The notes: generated from the letters alone by a model not told the origin. DNA of 64,000 nt from Nymphaea colorata (GCF_008831285.2 NC_045150.1:3548001-3612000), one strand, 5' to 3'. Positions 1-12,089 are shown, counted from the first letter of the stretch. Translations and numbers: made by a program.

Positions 1-112
1 GTGGACAAGACCATTTGCCCTTCTTTTGGCCAAAAAAATCTCCTTTTGGAGGGTGATTTTAGTCTTTTTAGGTCAAAAAATTCAAATTTTGGGTTTTGGC
101 TCCAAAATCCTC

Positions 113-120
113 TATAAATA
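113..120 (+). promoter_or_regulatory. TATA box of the 5' LTR
   Basis: TATAAATA lies in a C-rich setting, followed by a run of C and a CT-rich stretch typical of a plant LTR transcription start. The same motif is at the equivalent place in the right LTR (12552-12559). Transcription would run rightward into the element. Confidence 0.6.
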
Positions 121-454
121 CCCCCCATATCCTCCCTCTTGGGCAAGATTGGTCCTTGGGAGAAACTCTAGTGTATTCTCACTTGAAGACTTAGAGTTTC
201 TCTTGAGCTCTCTCTCTCTCCTCTTCCTCTTTCCATTTCCTTCTCCAACTTAGAGCAAGCTACAACACTCTTGGAGCTTCATTCAAAAGGGGATCTTCAA
301 GTGAATGTGTTCATCTTCCTTAGGTCATTTCCATTAGAGGTATGTAATCTTCATCCATCTCATTTATCTTTTTTTTCTTACATTAATATTTTATTATTAT
401 GCTATTTCTTTTTCTTAAACATAGTCTTGTTGTTGTTTTCATTTTCTCTTCTTA

Positions 455-1215
455 TCTTCATCTCCCCATGGCCAAAGGAGATAGCACTCAACCTCATTTT
501 AGAGACAAGAGGCTATGCTCAAGTGCACCGGGAGCATGAGAAGATGAGATGATATTTATTTTATGATTAAATCATGCTCTTTCAAGTATTCTTGTTGTTC
601 TTGTTCTTTCTCTTTATTAATATCTTCTTGCTCTTTTTCTCTTCAATATATTCTTGTTGTTGTTTTCTTTTCCTTAATGAATATATTTTTGTTGTTATTG
701 TTATTTCATTTTTCAATATAGTTTGTTCTTGTTATTTTCTTTCTTCCTCATCTCCCATGACCAAGGAGATAACCCTCAATCTCTTTTTAGAAACAACAGG
801 CTATGCTCAAGTGCATTGGGAGCATGAAAGATGAGAGGATATTTCATTTCATGATTAAATCATGCTTTCTCTTTTATTAAATATAACATTGTTTCTCTTT
901 CTACATTTTCTCCTAATCTTCATCTCCCCATGGCTAAAGAAGGTAGCTCTCAATCTCTTTTAGAGACAAGAGCTATACTCAAAGTGCACCGGGAGCATGG
1001 AAAGATGAGATGATTTTTCCTTTTAATCATGTTCTTTCTTTTCATAAATACATTCTTATTGTTCTTTTGTTTCCTCTTATTTTCCTCTCTTCCTCATTTC
1101 TCCATGCCAAAAGAGATAGCTCTCAATCTCTATTTTAGAGTCAGAGGCTATACTCAAGTGCACCGAAAACATGAGAAAATGAGGTGGTATATCAATTCAT
1201 AGTTACATCATGTCT
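455..1215 (+). repeat. Four-copy ~125-bp internal repeat in the LTR
   Basis: Blocks starting near 467, 756, 924 and 1102 each run: CCATGGCCAAAGGAG-like start, a TCTCTTTTTAGAGAC-like palindrome, an ATGCTCAAGTGCACCGGGAG-like core, then AAGATGAGATGAT and a T-rich spacer. Copies differ by scattered changes and are separated by pyrimidine-rich spacers of varied length. The same four blocks occur in the right LTR. I see no coding role. Confidence 0.7.
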
Positions 1216-2828
1216 TCCCTTCTAATTGAACTTTGCTTTTCCATCATCCTCTTTCTTTCTTCCTTCTTGAATGTTATCTATATATTATGCATGGATAGTT
1301 ACTTGTTTCTTTACTTACATGTGAATGTATGGTGGGAATGAGAGTGTGGTTTTAGGACTCTTTATTTTCATATTAATTTTTGAGGTTGGGACTTGTTCCA
1401 ACCCGGGATAAACCCTCACGAAAATGTACATGTTAATATGCATTTCCATGTCATTTTGCTCTAGTTTCCTTCTTAATAATCACATTAGGAACCCTAACGA
1501 GTGCCTCGTTATGTTGCTTGTTTTTTCCATACCCAACGGTGGAAGAAATATATCCCTTACAACAAACTAAATAATAATATTCTATGGCTTATATAAACCA
1601 TATTTTTCAAAATATTTTGAAAAAGAACCTTCTAACATGGCCTTAGGGTCTTAGCTTAGACTCTTGCATGAGTCCAAGCTCCCCTCCGGCCCACATTAAA
1701 CTTGAAGTTGGTAATTTTAAGTTGTTCCTTGATTTTTCTAATCTTGTGAAGCTATGGATATATACACATGTTATATACATTTTTGCAAACATGATGACCC
1801 CCCATCTTTCTCTCTCCATGCTTTCACTTTTCATTTTATAAATTTTCATATGTGCATGAATACGTATGTACATGTGCTTCATTTCCTCTCTTTCAAATAT
1901 TTATTCCTCTTTTCAAGACAAATATCTTCTCTTATAAAATTTCTCATATCCATATATGCGTATGATATTTTTCTTTTCCTCTAAAATCTTTCTTTCTCTT
2001 CGAATCAATACATCTTTTCTCTTAAGCTATCATATATGTGTATATGTGATGGTATGTACACATGTTTGCATGTCTTTCTCTATATCTCTCTTTTTCCTTT
2101 CATAAGAGTGTTTTATCTCTTGTATTCTTTTTAACATTCTCCTCTCACGAACTTTCATTTACCAACTTGAATAAGAACACAAACCAAGTAATGACCCAAT
2201 ATTGGAATCATGCTTGATGGTCTACAATCTCTATCCCTTTTCAAAAACTTTTCCTTCTTATATACAATAATTATAACAACGAAATCTTAGATGTATGTTG
2301 TGGTAGGAATGACTTTAGATGAATGTTGTGGTAGGAATGTTTTACATTTTTCAATTATATAGGGTAAATGCATCCATGCATTCTCACCCTCTTTATTTCA
2401 CTTATGATCACAAGCACCTCTCCAAAAGAACTTAAGTAAGAAGGGATGGAGCTCTAGCTAGGTGGTAACCGAATTAGAGCAAAATCTCAAACCTTCTTAA
2501 AGTATTAAGAGAACACTAAAGTGATTTCAAAATGATTTCACAAGTTTTTCAAATGATATTTACTAGTTCCACTTTTTCCTCAAAACATTTCACATTTTCA
2601 AACAATTCTTCAAGAACCTTTTCAAAAGTTAAAAGAATAAAAAAGAATAAAAAAGATGTTTAAGTTAAAACGAAATGCATCAATGATAAACATAGTCCTT
2701 GGGTTGATTACCCCTGTAAAGGCGTCGGGAACTACCGACGGGCGAGTCCCTTTCTTTTCTCTTTCAAACAAAAACCTCATTTTTCTGGAACACTCCAAAA
2801 CCAATAAAAATTTTGGGATGCAAACAGA

Positions 2829-2846
2829 TGGCGACCGTGATGGGAC
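2829..2846 (+). other. Primer-binding site of the Ogre-like element
   Basis: TGGCGACCGTGATGGGAC lies two bases after the LTR end, where a reverse-transcription primer site is expected. The TGGCGAC start is shared with Ogre/Tat elements, whose primer is usually reported as a tRNA-Arg type (family knowledge). I cannot confirm the exact tRNA without a tRNA set. Confidence 0.55.
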
Positions 2847-3626
2847 CCGTCATCGTTTGGCTATGATTATAATTGATGCATTTTCACTAATTTGAACATC
2901 TCATATATTGCCAATGATAAAGCATGTCCCCTATTTTGACCTCGACCCCATTGGCATTTCATTGCATTGTTTGGTGATTGTGATTGTTTTCTTGCACATA
3001 GGACTAATTGAGAAGGATCAATCATGTTCATACATATCTATGATCACATATCACCCTTCTCAATTTAGGAGTTGTTTGAAAACTATGTTTGCTCTTCTAT
3101 TTTAATCTTCAAACTTAGCAACATTGCATTAGAGACAACTCATTTTATATGATTTCTCATATTTCAAAATTTCTCATACCTATTTGTCCCGGTCATCATG
3201 TTGCCGGGCTTTGTCTTTGGCGGTAGCACAAGACTAAGCCTTACAACTAGACCACACCTTGGGCGGGAACGCCCCTCGTTAGTACCATGAGTGGTAATTT
3301 ATAGTATATCGACGAGTGATCAAGAAGAAGTTGATGAACTCTACCCTTAGTTTCCTAAGGAAGAATCTATGCTCGTACTAAGCCATTTGGCTAAGGTATA
3401 TAAGCATAACTTGATATCGGATTATCGTGACACAAAATTATCTCAATTAGGTTCCTATACCCAATTTCTAAAAAAAGAAAATTATTTCATGATAGATGTT
3501 GATGTGCGTGAAACCTTATGTGATGATTTGCAACCTCATTCCACACATCTACCTCATATTGTCTTTGTCAGCCTAGTCAATGTTTTCCACTAATTCAATC
3601 TTTATCTTTTAGAGTCATCATTCAAG
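2847..3626 (+). other. Untranslated leader of the Ogre-like element
   Basis: About 780 bp between the primer-binding site and ORF1. It has no recognisable domain. A 74-codon open stretch (3369-3593) is in the same frame as the ORF1 start and separated from it by a stop at 3591-3593. It could be the decayed beginning of ORF1, but nothing in it is recognisable. Confidence 0.5.
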
Positions 3627-4824
3627 ATGTATTCTTTCCAACGTGGTGTCACATTCCCTTATGATCACATCCTCTTTGGGGAAGGTCCCGAACGGTCCAC
3701 CTACATTTCTCTTGAGTCTCAACCTTTGGCTCCCGAATGGTATCGGACTTGGCACCCACCTTCTCTCGGATGTTTCCTTCTTACTTTGAAGAATGTGGGC
3801 TAGAGACAGTGGCAGCTGGAGGAATGCAGTTAGTTGATGGAAATTTGGTACATGCAATCGCCGAGCGTTGGAACCCAAGAACCTCCTCTTTTTGGTTTCC
3901 ATGGGGAGAAATGACAATATTACTAGATGAATTTGCTAAAATACTAGACCTCCCTACCCCAACTTGTAACCCAAATGATCTATTGGAAAAACAATTCCTT
4001 ATGAACCCAACCAAGGTCAATGCAGATGACCTCATTGCTCACTTTACTGGACGAAAAACTTAGCCTTTAGTAGGAAACCGTGAAAATCAAAGCATCAACA
4101 TGAAAAATTTGTATGAAGAATTTGGAACCTATGTTGAACCTTCTACCCTACCTCGAAAAGCCATAGGGAGAATTAAACATTGTATGATGCTCTGCACAGT
4201 AGGAGTGACCCTTTTTACCAATGAAAGTGACCTATTAGATGTTCGTATTGCCCAACTTTTCCGAGTATGGGGCATAGAGGGAGCTGACACTTGTCAGTAG
4301 TAATGACAGCCTTAGCCTTCCTTTACCGAGGACTCACCCGCTTTACCATTGGAGATATCGACTTCATAGAAGGATGCACATATGCTTTACAATTGTGGTT
4401 CCTCAAGCATGCGGGACCCCAAGCCAGCCTATTCAGAAACACTGATGGATCATTGACAACCTTGGAGCAATACCGTCGTTTGATCAACCAATTGAATGAA
4501 GGAGAGATCATTTGGGATTATTGTGATCGTCGGCAGAGCCTACCCCGATACACTCACCATCATCATGGGCGTACCACACTCTTGGGCCCTTACTTCATAG
4601 TTGATTATTGTGTTGATAGATGTATGAGACAGTTCTCTCAAAGGCAGAAGATGGTCTCTGTGCATGCACCAATTGGAGCTATTCCCGAATTTGACCTTAG
4701 TTCTCCTCAATGGATGGCATTGTTTGCAGTAGCTCGGCAAGAATGGAAGACACAAATATCATACACTTGGTTCATAGGCCCAGTGGTGAAGAGGGAATAT
4801 GCTGAGTGGTGGGATGCCAACTGA
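3627..4824 (+). pseudogene. Ogre ORF1, plant-mobile-domain-like protein, broken
   Basis: The likely start is ATG 3627. The reading opens in one frame (to about 3765), shifts to a second (about 3766-4285, with an in-frame TAG at 4061-4063), then shifts to a third that ends at 4822-4824. The joined product would be near 400 residues. Visible motifs are an AERWNPRTSSFWFPWGEMT segment followed by LLDEFAKILDLP. This matches the pattern 'W-x-P-x-T-x-x-F-x-x-x-x-G-E-M-T...LLGLP' of the plant mobile domain / DUF7745 proteins that Ogre elements carry as ORF1. Downstream an LCTVGVTLFTNES segment and an ALAFLYRGLTRF segment fit the helical second half of that family. The role of ORF1 in transposition is unknown. 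Its position between leader and gag is the main support for calling the element Ogre-like. Confidence 0.7.
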
Positions 4825-4998
4825 CCACCATCCATCCTTCCCTAAAAAGTTTTATGTTGTCAACTTTGTCTTTCTGTCGTTGTCATCTTTATTAGTGTCT
4901 ATGGATATAACTTTTAAAACTTGTAATGCAATATGAACCTTCATTTTGTCATCATTTCCGTCCAATAACTCTATTTTCTTAAGTCATAAAGTGAATAC

Positions 4999-7779
4999 TT
5001 GAAAGCCAACAAGATGGTTGAAACTAGATCGCAAGCTAAGCAGACTCTTCAAAACGAGGCTTCATCCTCTGAACTCCGTCCAGAAACACTTGGCCTCCCA
5101 GCAATCGAGCCAGAAGCTTACTATATGTTCCGTTTGTTCATGGAGCGATTCATAAAGGAGCAAGAAGAGCAAAAGGCTTTGATGGTTACTCCAGAGCCGG
5201 ATAATGAAAAGACTGCCAAGCGGAAAAGAAAGAAGAAAAATAAGTCTTTTGTTGAAAATCAGGATGAAGACCATTTGGGTTCAGATTTGACAACTAGTAA
5301 GGAAGAAAAACCTGAACTGTTTTCTCTCAAAAAGAAAAAGACAACAAAGAAAAATTAAAAGGGAAAAGATGTTATGATAGAAAACAGCTCACCCAGTCCT
5401 ATCACCACTGAAAGTTTGGAAGAGAAGCCCAAAAGGAAGAGAAAACCTACCAAGAAAGTAAAAAAGACAAAGAAATACATCACTAGCAGCAGCTCAGTCA
5501 GTGAGAGTTCTGAAGAAAAAGTAAAGGAGATCAAGGGCAAGAAGAAAAAGACCAAGCAAGAATTGGTCGAATCAAGTGATGATGAAAGTCCGACTAAGCG
5601 CAGATTCTACGAAATGGAGAAAAGAATGAACAATCTTGAGCTTAGGGGGAAGGAGAAACGTTCATACTCATGTGAGGACTACTACCTTGGCATTGAAGGA
5701 GACGAAGACGTGAAAGGCTTGCCCAGAGAATTCATCAGATATGATGGAACCACTTGTCCACACGTTCATCTTTCAACCTTTTTCAATGATTGCTACAGAA
5801 TTCGAATAAATAACAGAGCTTTGTTTCGATATTTTCCAAGAAGTCTTGAAGGCATTGCCGCACAATGGTATAAAGAAAATATCAATCCAATCGAGCTAAA
5901 GGAGTTTGTCAAGTTGATTAACATGTTTGTTGAAAGATTTGAACAAAATGCTGCCATGGCTCCAACCCTCAGTACCATTTGCAGTCTTCGTCAGAAACAG
6001 GGAGAAAAGGCTCGGGAATTCATCCAAAAATGGAGAATTCAATGCAATAAGATGAAAGAGCCTATTTTCTGAGACACAAGCCTTGTCACTCATTAGGAAA
6101 AATCTTGCCTAACCCTTGAAAAGTCTCATCCGCAATGCCCCGATCAAAACCTTTGCTGAGTTGATTGAACAAGCAAACTCGATAGAAGAAGGGATTGAGG
6201 AAAGAGATTTTGATGGAAGTATTGCTCCTAAGTACAAAGAAGATGGAAAGAAAGGAGGAAGGACACAACTGCATGCACACTTCATAGCCAATGCTGGCAT
6301 TAGAAAGGACCATGGCAATAACTACAAGCATGACAAAGAAGTCAGTTTCAAGAAGAACACATAGTTTCTCAAAGGCGACGATGAAAGGAAAAACAAACAC
6401 CCAGGTTGGAGCTACGACCGAAAATTCACTCCTCTGAGCCAGTCTCGGGAGAAGATCCTGGAATACCTTCTCGCCAAAGGAACTATCGTCTTGCCAAAAG
6501 TATCAGAGCCTCCGAAAATGATGGGAAAAAATAAAGAAAAACTGTGCAAGTTTCATCGTACTCCTGGTCATGACACTGAGGATTGTTTTGTCCTCAAAAA
6601 TATTATTCAAGACTTCATCAACAAAGATGTCAAAATTTGTGATGATAGCACCCCTGAGATACTAAGGAATCCATTCCCTGACCACGGAAAGGCGGCAATA
6701 GCCATGATCACTACAGGCACTCCACTTCCGTATCATCCACAAGAGCACATTCTACCTTATATTGGGAGTAGTTCACACAAAGTCATGGTGGTAGACCAAG
6801 GTAAGGAACCTCTAGATTTCATTGCTATGATGAATGGCAGGATAGAAAGTTTGCCCAAGAAACTTCCCATGATTCCGAAGACTTTTATCTTACAAGGCGA
6901 CAAATCATCAAATGACTCCTCAAATGAAGATCCATGCTATTTGGATGTTCTCCCTTTGGAAGAGCGTATGGATGAGGGAGACTCTGTTCAAGCTTCTAAA
7001 AATCAGTCAATTACCTTATCAGAAAAAGACCTCTCAAAATGGGGATATTTCCATGAAGATGCTCTTTACATCGTTGTTCAGGTCAATGGGATGACGGTGC
7101 CACATGTCTTGATTGATGGAGGAAGTGGTTTGAATATTTGTCTTGATCTCACGGCTAAAACATTGGGGTTTCATGAAAACAAATATCGTTCTGATAATAC
7201 CAAGATCTACAGATACGATGGCCAAGGCATGAACAACAAAGGTACCCTCGACATGAATGTGATCATTGAAAATACTAGCCATTGCATTGTATTTCATGTG
7301 GTAGATGTACCACCATCATACAACCTGCTTTTGGATGACCTTGGATCCATCAAGTACGAGGGATCCCATCCACTCTTCATCAATGCCTGAAATGGAATTT
7401 TGGTCCATCAATCATCACTGTCCGTGCTGAGGATCCGGTCGAGAGGTTGATGCAACCTATGCTCCCTAGGCCGATTGATCCGGTAGATGTACCGAGCATA
7501 AGAACAACAAAGGACAGACCTTTGGAAGAATGGATGCAGAACATGGAGATAGGGGAACCATCCGGGAATGCTTATACTGTTTCAAGCAATCGTGCAAGTT
7601 ACCAAGAACACCTATTGTATGTTCATTTCATGAAAAACCCCAAGGGTTTTCAGTTGCTTCTGAAAGGTGGCTACCGTCCATTCACTGGCCTTGGGAAAAA
7701 TAAAGATGGCATCTTGCAACAGATTAGCATCTCTTTTCAGATGAACATGAGAGGACTGGGATATCATGAAGAAATTTGA
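4999..7779 (+). pseudogene. gag-pro: gag-protease of the Ogre-like element, broken
   Basis: The likely start is ATG 4999 (MVETRSQAK). The first ~200 codons are extremely Lys/Ser/Glu rich. Then comes the capsid-type gag domain (about 5690-6110; LPREFIRYDGT, AAQWYKEN and FVERFEQNAA segments), a CKFHRTPGHDTEDC zinc-knuckle-like motif near 6547-6590, and a retropepsin-like domain with active-site-like LIDGGSG near 7110. A G-patch-like GYRPFTGLGKNKDG segment ends the region. Lesions: TAA 5356-5358, a frameshift near 6068, TAA 6110-6112, TAG 6362-6364, and a frameshift near 7335 just before the conserved PWIHQ segment of the protease. The zinc-knuckle and protease part (6365 to about 7335) is one open frame. 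Gag forms the particle and the protease would process the polyprotein in the cytoplasm. This copy is non-functional. Confidence 0.85.
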
Positions 7780-7976
7780 AGAAGATCTTGGGGGCTAAAA
7801 GTATTCACTTTTGTTTCAAAATCCTCCCATGAATTTTGTAATTTTGAACATCTTTTTGTTTGGTCTCATGAGAGGACTCATTCTATGAACTAAGAACCTT
7901 TTTTTTATATATGCAAATGCAAGTAATTTTTGTTGTTGTTAATTTCGTCCAACTCTTTCCTTTATCCTCTTTACAG
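7780..7976 (+). other. Candidate Ogre-type intron between protease and RT
   Basis: The stretch is T-rich, has no domain similarity, and ends with a strong polypyrimidine tract and acceptor (CCTCTTTACAG, AG at 7975-7976) directly before the open RT frame. Ogre elements are known to splice out an intron at this place. The donor is unclear. GT at 7801-7802 (context AAAAGTATTC) is the best visible candidate, but joining it to 7977 gives the wrong phase for the RT frame, so either the donor is elsewhere or this copy has lost it. Confidence 0.5.
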
Positions 7977-7977
7977 G

Positions 7978-10900
7978 ATGTTGGAACTCAATATGTCTCA
8001 GTTTATTCTTTTTCCACGAAAGTCCCCCCAGAAAGCATTTATTGAAAAAGCAGTCGGTGAAATGGAACCTATGACAATACCCGAGTCAAAATTACCAGAA
8101 TTCACTCAGATTCAGAAACAAGAACATCCCTCATCTTTGGTGAATGATCCAATTGAAGAAATTAATATTGGAACCAGTGAAGATCCTAAAATTATTCAAA
8201 TTGGCACCAGTTTGTCAGTGGATGAGAAGAAAAGATTGGTGGACTTTCTTATAAGTAACCAAGAAGCTTTTGCTTGGACTTATGAAGACATGCCAGGCTT
8301 AGACGGCCCTGTAAAAGAAGGACTAGGGGACTTGCTAAAGGCAAAATTCATTCGTGCCATTGATTACCCCGAATGGTTGGCGAACATCGTGGTGGTCCCC
8401 AAGAAAAATGGCAAAGTTAGGTTGTGCATTGACTTTCGAGACTTGAACAAAGCCACACCGAAGGATGATTATCCTCTTCCAAACATTGATCTGTTGGTAG
8501 ACAGTACTGCAGGCCATGCAATGTTTTCTTTCATGGATGAATATTCGGGATATAATCAAATCAAATTAGCAGTCAAAGATCAACCTAAGAATGCTTTTAC
8601 TACACCCTGGGGCACTTTTTGTTACACGGTAATGCCATTTGGGTTGAAGAATGCTGGAGCAACCTATCAAAGAGCCATGGCCGCCATCTTCCATGACCAG
8701 ATGCATAAAATCATGGATGCATATATCGATGACATATTGATCAAATCCAAGACAAGAAAAGAACACACTGAAACTCTTGCCCAAGTATTCGATAGGTTTT
8801 TACAGTACAAGCTTCGCCTGAATCCTCAAAAATGTGTGTTTGGGGTTGAGTCAGGAAAACTGTTGGGTTTCATGGTCAGTAAGAAGAGAATTGAAATGGA
8901 TCTTACAAAAGCTAAGGCAATAATCGATATGCCCCCACCTACCAATATCAAGGAGTTGCAAAGCTTGCAAGGACGAATTCAATCCATCAGACGATTCATT
9001 TTCAATCTGGTCATGAGATGCGTGCCATTCAACCAGCTGAGGAAAGGTGTCAAGTTTTAATGGGGTTTTGAATGCCAACAGTCATTCAAAAGAATCAAGA
9101 AATACCTTCTAAATCCACCAATTCTAAAACCACCAACGTTGGGTAGACCATTGTTGCTTTACATCACAGTGAATGAGTCAGCATGTGGCGGCTTTTTGGC
9201 ACAATATGAGGAAGGAAGTCGCATCGAACATGCAATCTATTACATTAGCAAGACTTTTGTTCAGTACGAAAAGAAGTACTCTCCAATAGAGAAAACTTGT
9301 CTGGCATTGGTTTGGATGTGTCAGAAGTTGAGACATTATTTATTAGCTTGTGAGGTCAAGATACTCTCCAAACTAAATCCTCTCAAGTACATCTTGGAAC
9401 AACCATTCCTTAATGGGCGTATCGCCAAATGGAAAGTTCTGTTGATGCAATATGATCTTGAATATGTGTCTCAAAAGTCAATCAAAGGACAAGCAATTGC
9501 GGATCAGTTAGCAGACTTCCCTCAGTACGAAGAAATCAGAACAAATGATGAGTTTCCAGATGAACATGTACTAAGTTTGGAAACGGTTTCAACATGGAAG
9601 ATGTACTTTGACTGGTCTAGAAATGTGATGGGAGCAGGCATAGACATCTTACTCATCACTCCAGAAAGCAAAATGATCCCGTACTCTTTGAAACTTGATT
9701 TTCCATGTACCCATAACATGGCTGAATATGAAGCCCTCATACAAGGACTTCGTTCTTTATTGAGTTTTCAAGTGAAAAGAGTGCATGCCTTCGGTGACTC
9801 TCAGCTTATTATAAACCAAGTGAATGGAGAATGGCAAGTCAAAGATGAAAAGTTGGTGCCATATCAAGAAATTACTACCTCCTTAATCTGTCAATTCGAA
9901 GAAGTACAATTGGCTCACGTAAAGAGAGAAGGTAACCCTATTGCGGATGGCCTCGCGAGCTTAGGATCAACCATCACTTTTCGAACCAATGAAGCAATCC
10001 GTTCTTTTGAGATTGGAAGATTAGAACACCTTGCTTTTGAAACGATGGCTCATGTTCATCATATCCAAGGGGGGAATACGCCTTGGTACCATGACATCAA
10101 AAGGTACATTGAAAGCGGAGAATTCCCAACTGAAATGCTTAAAAATGAACACAAAGCAATACAACGTATATCAGCGAGGTACTTTATCCTAGCAGGGGTA
10201 TTATACAGACGTGGATTTAGTAGTGAATACTCTCGATGCCTTGATGAAGATGAGGCAAAGAAAGTAATCGAAGAATCACATCGAGGAGATTGTGGAGGCC
10301 ATGTTGGTTACCAAACCCTCACCAAACAAATAATTCGAGCAGGGTATTATTGGCCTACCATGCAAAAAGATTATCACCAATTTGTCAAAAGATGCAAAGA
10401 ATGCCAACTGCATGCTCCAGTAATTCATGCCCCAGCCTCTCACTTGCATTCTGTGACATCTCCTTGGCCATTTTCAATGTGGGCCTTTGACGTAGTCGGA
10501 CCGATATCCCCTGCAGCTTCTAACGGCCATAAGTATTTCCTTGCTGCAACAGATTATTTTACCAAGTGGGTAGAAGTCGTCACACTCAGAACAGTGGAAG
10601 GACGTCATGTAGTGTCCTTCATTCACAAAAATCTTCTTTGCAGATTTGGAGTCCCTCATGATATAGTATCAGACAACAGAACTCATTTCAAGAATGAAAA
10701 GATGAGACAATTGTGCAGCAAGTATCACATCACGCACCATTTTTCAGCTCCTTATTACCCCCAAGGCAATGGACAAGCAGAGGCTACCAACAAGATCCTG
10801 ATCCGCATCTTGGAACGGACAGTAGAAACTGGAAGAGATTGGCATGAAAAGATGCACAACGCTCTATGGGCATATCGCACCACTATGAGAACTCCAACAA

Positions 10901-11331
10901 ATGCCACTTCAGCAGAGCTAGTCTATGGAACGGAAGTGGTTCTACCATTACAAGTGTTGAAAACTGCTTTGAAGTTCGCTTCTCTCATAGAGCTCCCTCT
11001 TACTCAATATCAACAGAAAAGGCTAACGCAACTCGATTTGCTAGATGAAAAGAGGCTAAAAGCGGCTGAATATGCTGAAGCTTATCGCCAAAGGGTAGCC
11101 AGACAATTTGCCAAGTCAGTTATTGAGAGACAGTTCAAAGTGAATGATCTGGTCCTACGATCTGCAGTATACTTGAGAGGACGACCACGAGGCAAGTGGG
11201 CACCAAATTGGGAAGGCCCATATGTCATTAAGGAAGCTTTGCCCCACAATTCATACCGACTAATTGATGCTGATGGGGTGGAACTTGCCGATCCTGTTAA
11301 TGCCCTTCACCTCAAGAAATTTTATGCCTAG
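7978..11331 (+). pseudogene. pol: pol of the Ogre-like element (RT, RNase H, second RNase H, integrase), one in-frame stop
   Basis: A single frame runs from 7978 to 11331, broken only by TAA at 9058-9060. RT shows CIDFRDLNKATPKDDYPLP, VMPFGLKNAGATYQRAM and catalytic YIDD (8722-8733). Its N-terminal part is short: the segment between MPGLDG and FIRAIDYPEWLANI seems to lack about 25-35 residues seen in relatives. After the stop come a first RNase H (AIYYISKTF, YSPIEKTCLALVW) and then a second, archaeal-like RNase H (MYFDWSRN, NMAEYEAL, GDSQLIINQ), the dual arrangement typical of Tat/Ogre. Integrase has an HHCC zinc finger (10279-10413) and a complete D,D35E triad at 10489, 10672 and 10780, but the usual DNGTHF is DNRTHF. 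The C-terminal integrase region reaches the stop. The RT-side stop and deletion would prevent reverse transcription from this copy. Confidence 0.9.
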
Positions 11332-11866
11332 TTTTCTTGTATTCATTTTCCAATCAATGTCAAACATTTGTTTTTCCACATCGACTATTCAATCTAGATT
11401 CTTCCCAGTTGTAAAACATGACAATTACACTGGGGCATTTTTATTTTTATTTTTATTTTATTATTATCGCTCAGGGCTTGAGAGCATCCCGTGCAAGTAA
11501 AGGGTTAAACCTGCAATATGAGGGCAACCCATGCAGGTAAGGGGTTAAACCTGCAATGCTAGCCAAAGCAACCCATGCAGGCAAAGGGGTTAAACCTGTG
11601 CTACAAGCCAAAGCAACCCACACAGTTAAAGGGTTCAACTTGTGATGCAAGTCAAGACAATCCATTCAGGGGGTTAAACCTGAATTTGAAATCGGCAAAT
11701 CCATGCTGGTAAGGGGTTAAACCTGTAATTTAAGCTCAAACAACCCATTCAGGTAAGGGGTAAAGCCTGAAACATCTCTATGAAAATGTCTTGTTTGAAA
11801 AATTTGTGGCGTTTATCTTTGTCACTAAGCACGGCTAACACCGGCTTATTAACAAAGAGGGGCATC
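11332..11866 (+). repeat. 3' UTR with ~50-bp tandem repeats and polypurine tract
   Basis: From about 11478 to 11790 a ~45-55-bp unit recurs about six to seven times. Its core is AAAGGGGTTAAACCTG followed by CAAGCCAAAGCAACCCATGCAGG-like sequence, with drift between copies. Variable 3' UTR tandem repeats are typical of Ogre elements and have been linked to the origin of satellite DNA (family knowledge). The segment ends with a purine-rich AACAAAGAGGGGC (11851-11863) just before the LTR at 11867, the expected plus-strand primer. Confidence 0.8.
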
Positions 11867-11929
11867 TGTAATCACCCCAAATTTTTCTAAAGGACTATGA
11901 TGTTTTATCCAAGTGCGAAATTCAAATTT

Positions 11930-12070
11930 AGGCACAAGATTTCCAAAATACAACTTTCAGATCCAAATTAAATCCAAAATACTACTTTCAGATCCAAATT
12001 AAATCCAAAATACTACTCTTAGATCTAAATTAAATCCAAAATACTACTTTTAGATCCAAAACCCAAGTTC
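11930..12070 (+). repeat. ~33-36-bp tandem repeat in the LTR U3
   Basis: Three to four copies of a unit like TCCAAAATACTACTTTCAGA followed by TCCAAATTAAA. They lie in U3, upstream of the TATA box, where duplicated enhancer-like units are common in LTRs (inference). Confidence 0.7.
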
Positions 12071-12089
12071 AGATCCAAATCAATCATTT

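Larger units (their letters stand above)
1..2826 (+). repeat. 5' LTR of the Ogre-like element (partial)
   Basis: This is the left copy of the long terminal repeat and ends in CA at 2826, two bases before the primer-binding site. Over a 350-bp sample (about 2181-2530 against the right copy) I counted about 12 substitutions, roughly 3-4%, which suggests an insertion a few million years old at most under usual plant rates (inference). It contains a TATA box, a T-rich R/U5 region and four copies of a ~125-bp block. Near 2715-2750 it differs from the right LTR by a short indel around a GC-rich patch. Confidence 0.9.

Noticed and set aside
574-834. Hydrophobic, membrane-like open frames in the Ogre LTR
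   Set aside because: The frames arise from T-rich DNA, are repeated in both LTRs and contain the LTR's own repeat blocks; no start context or domain.
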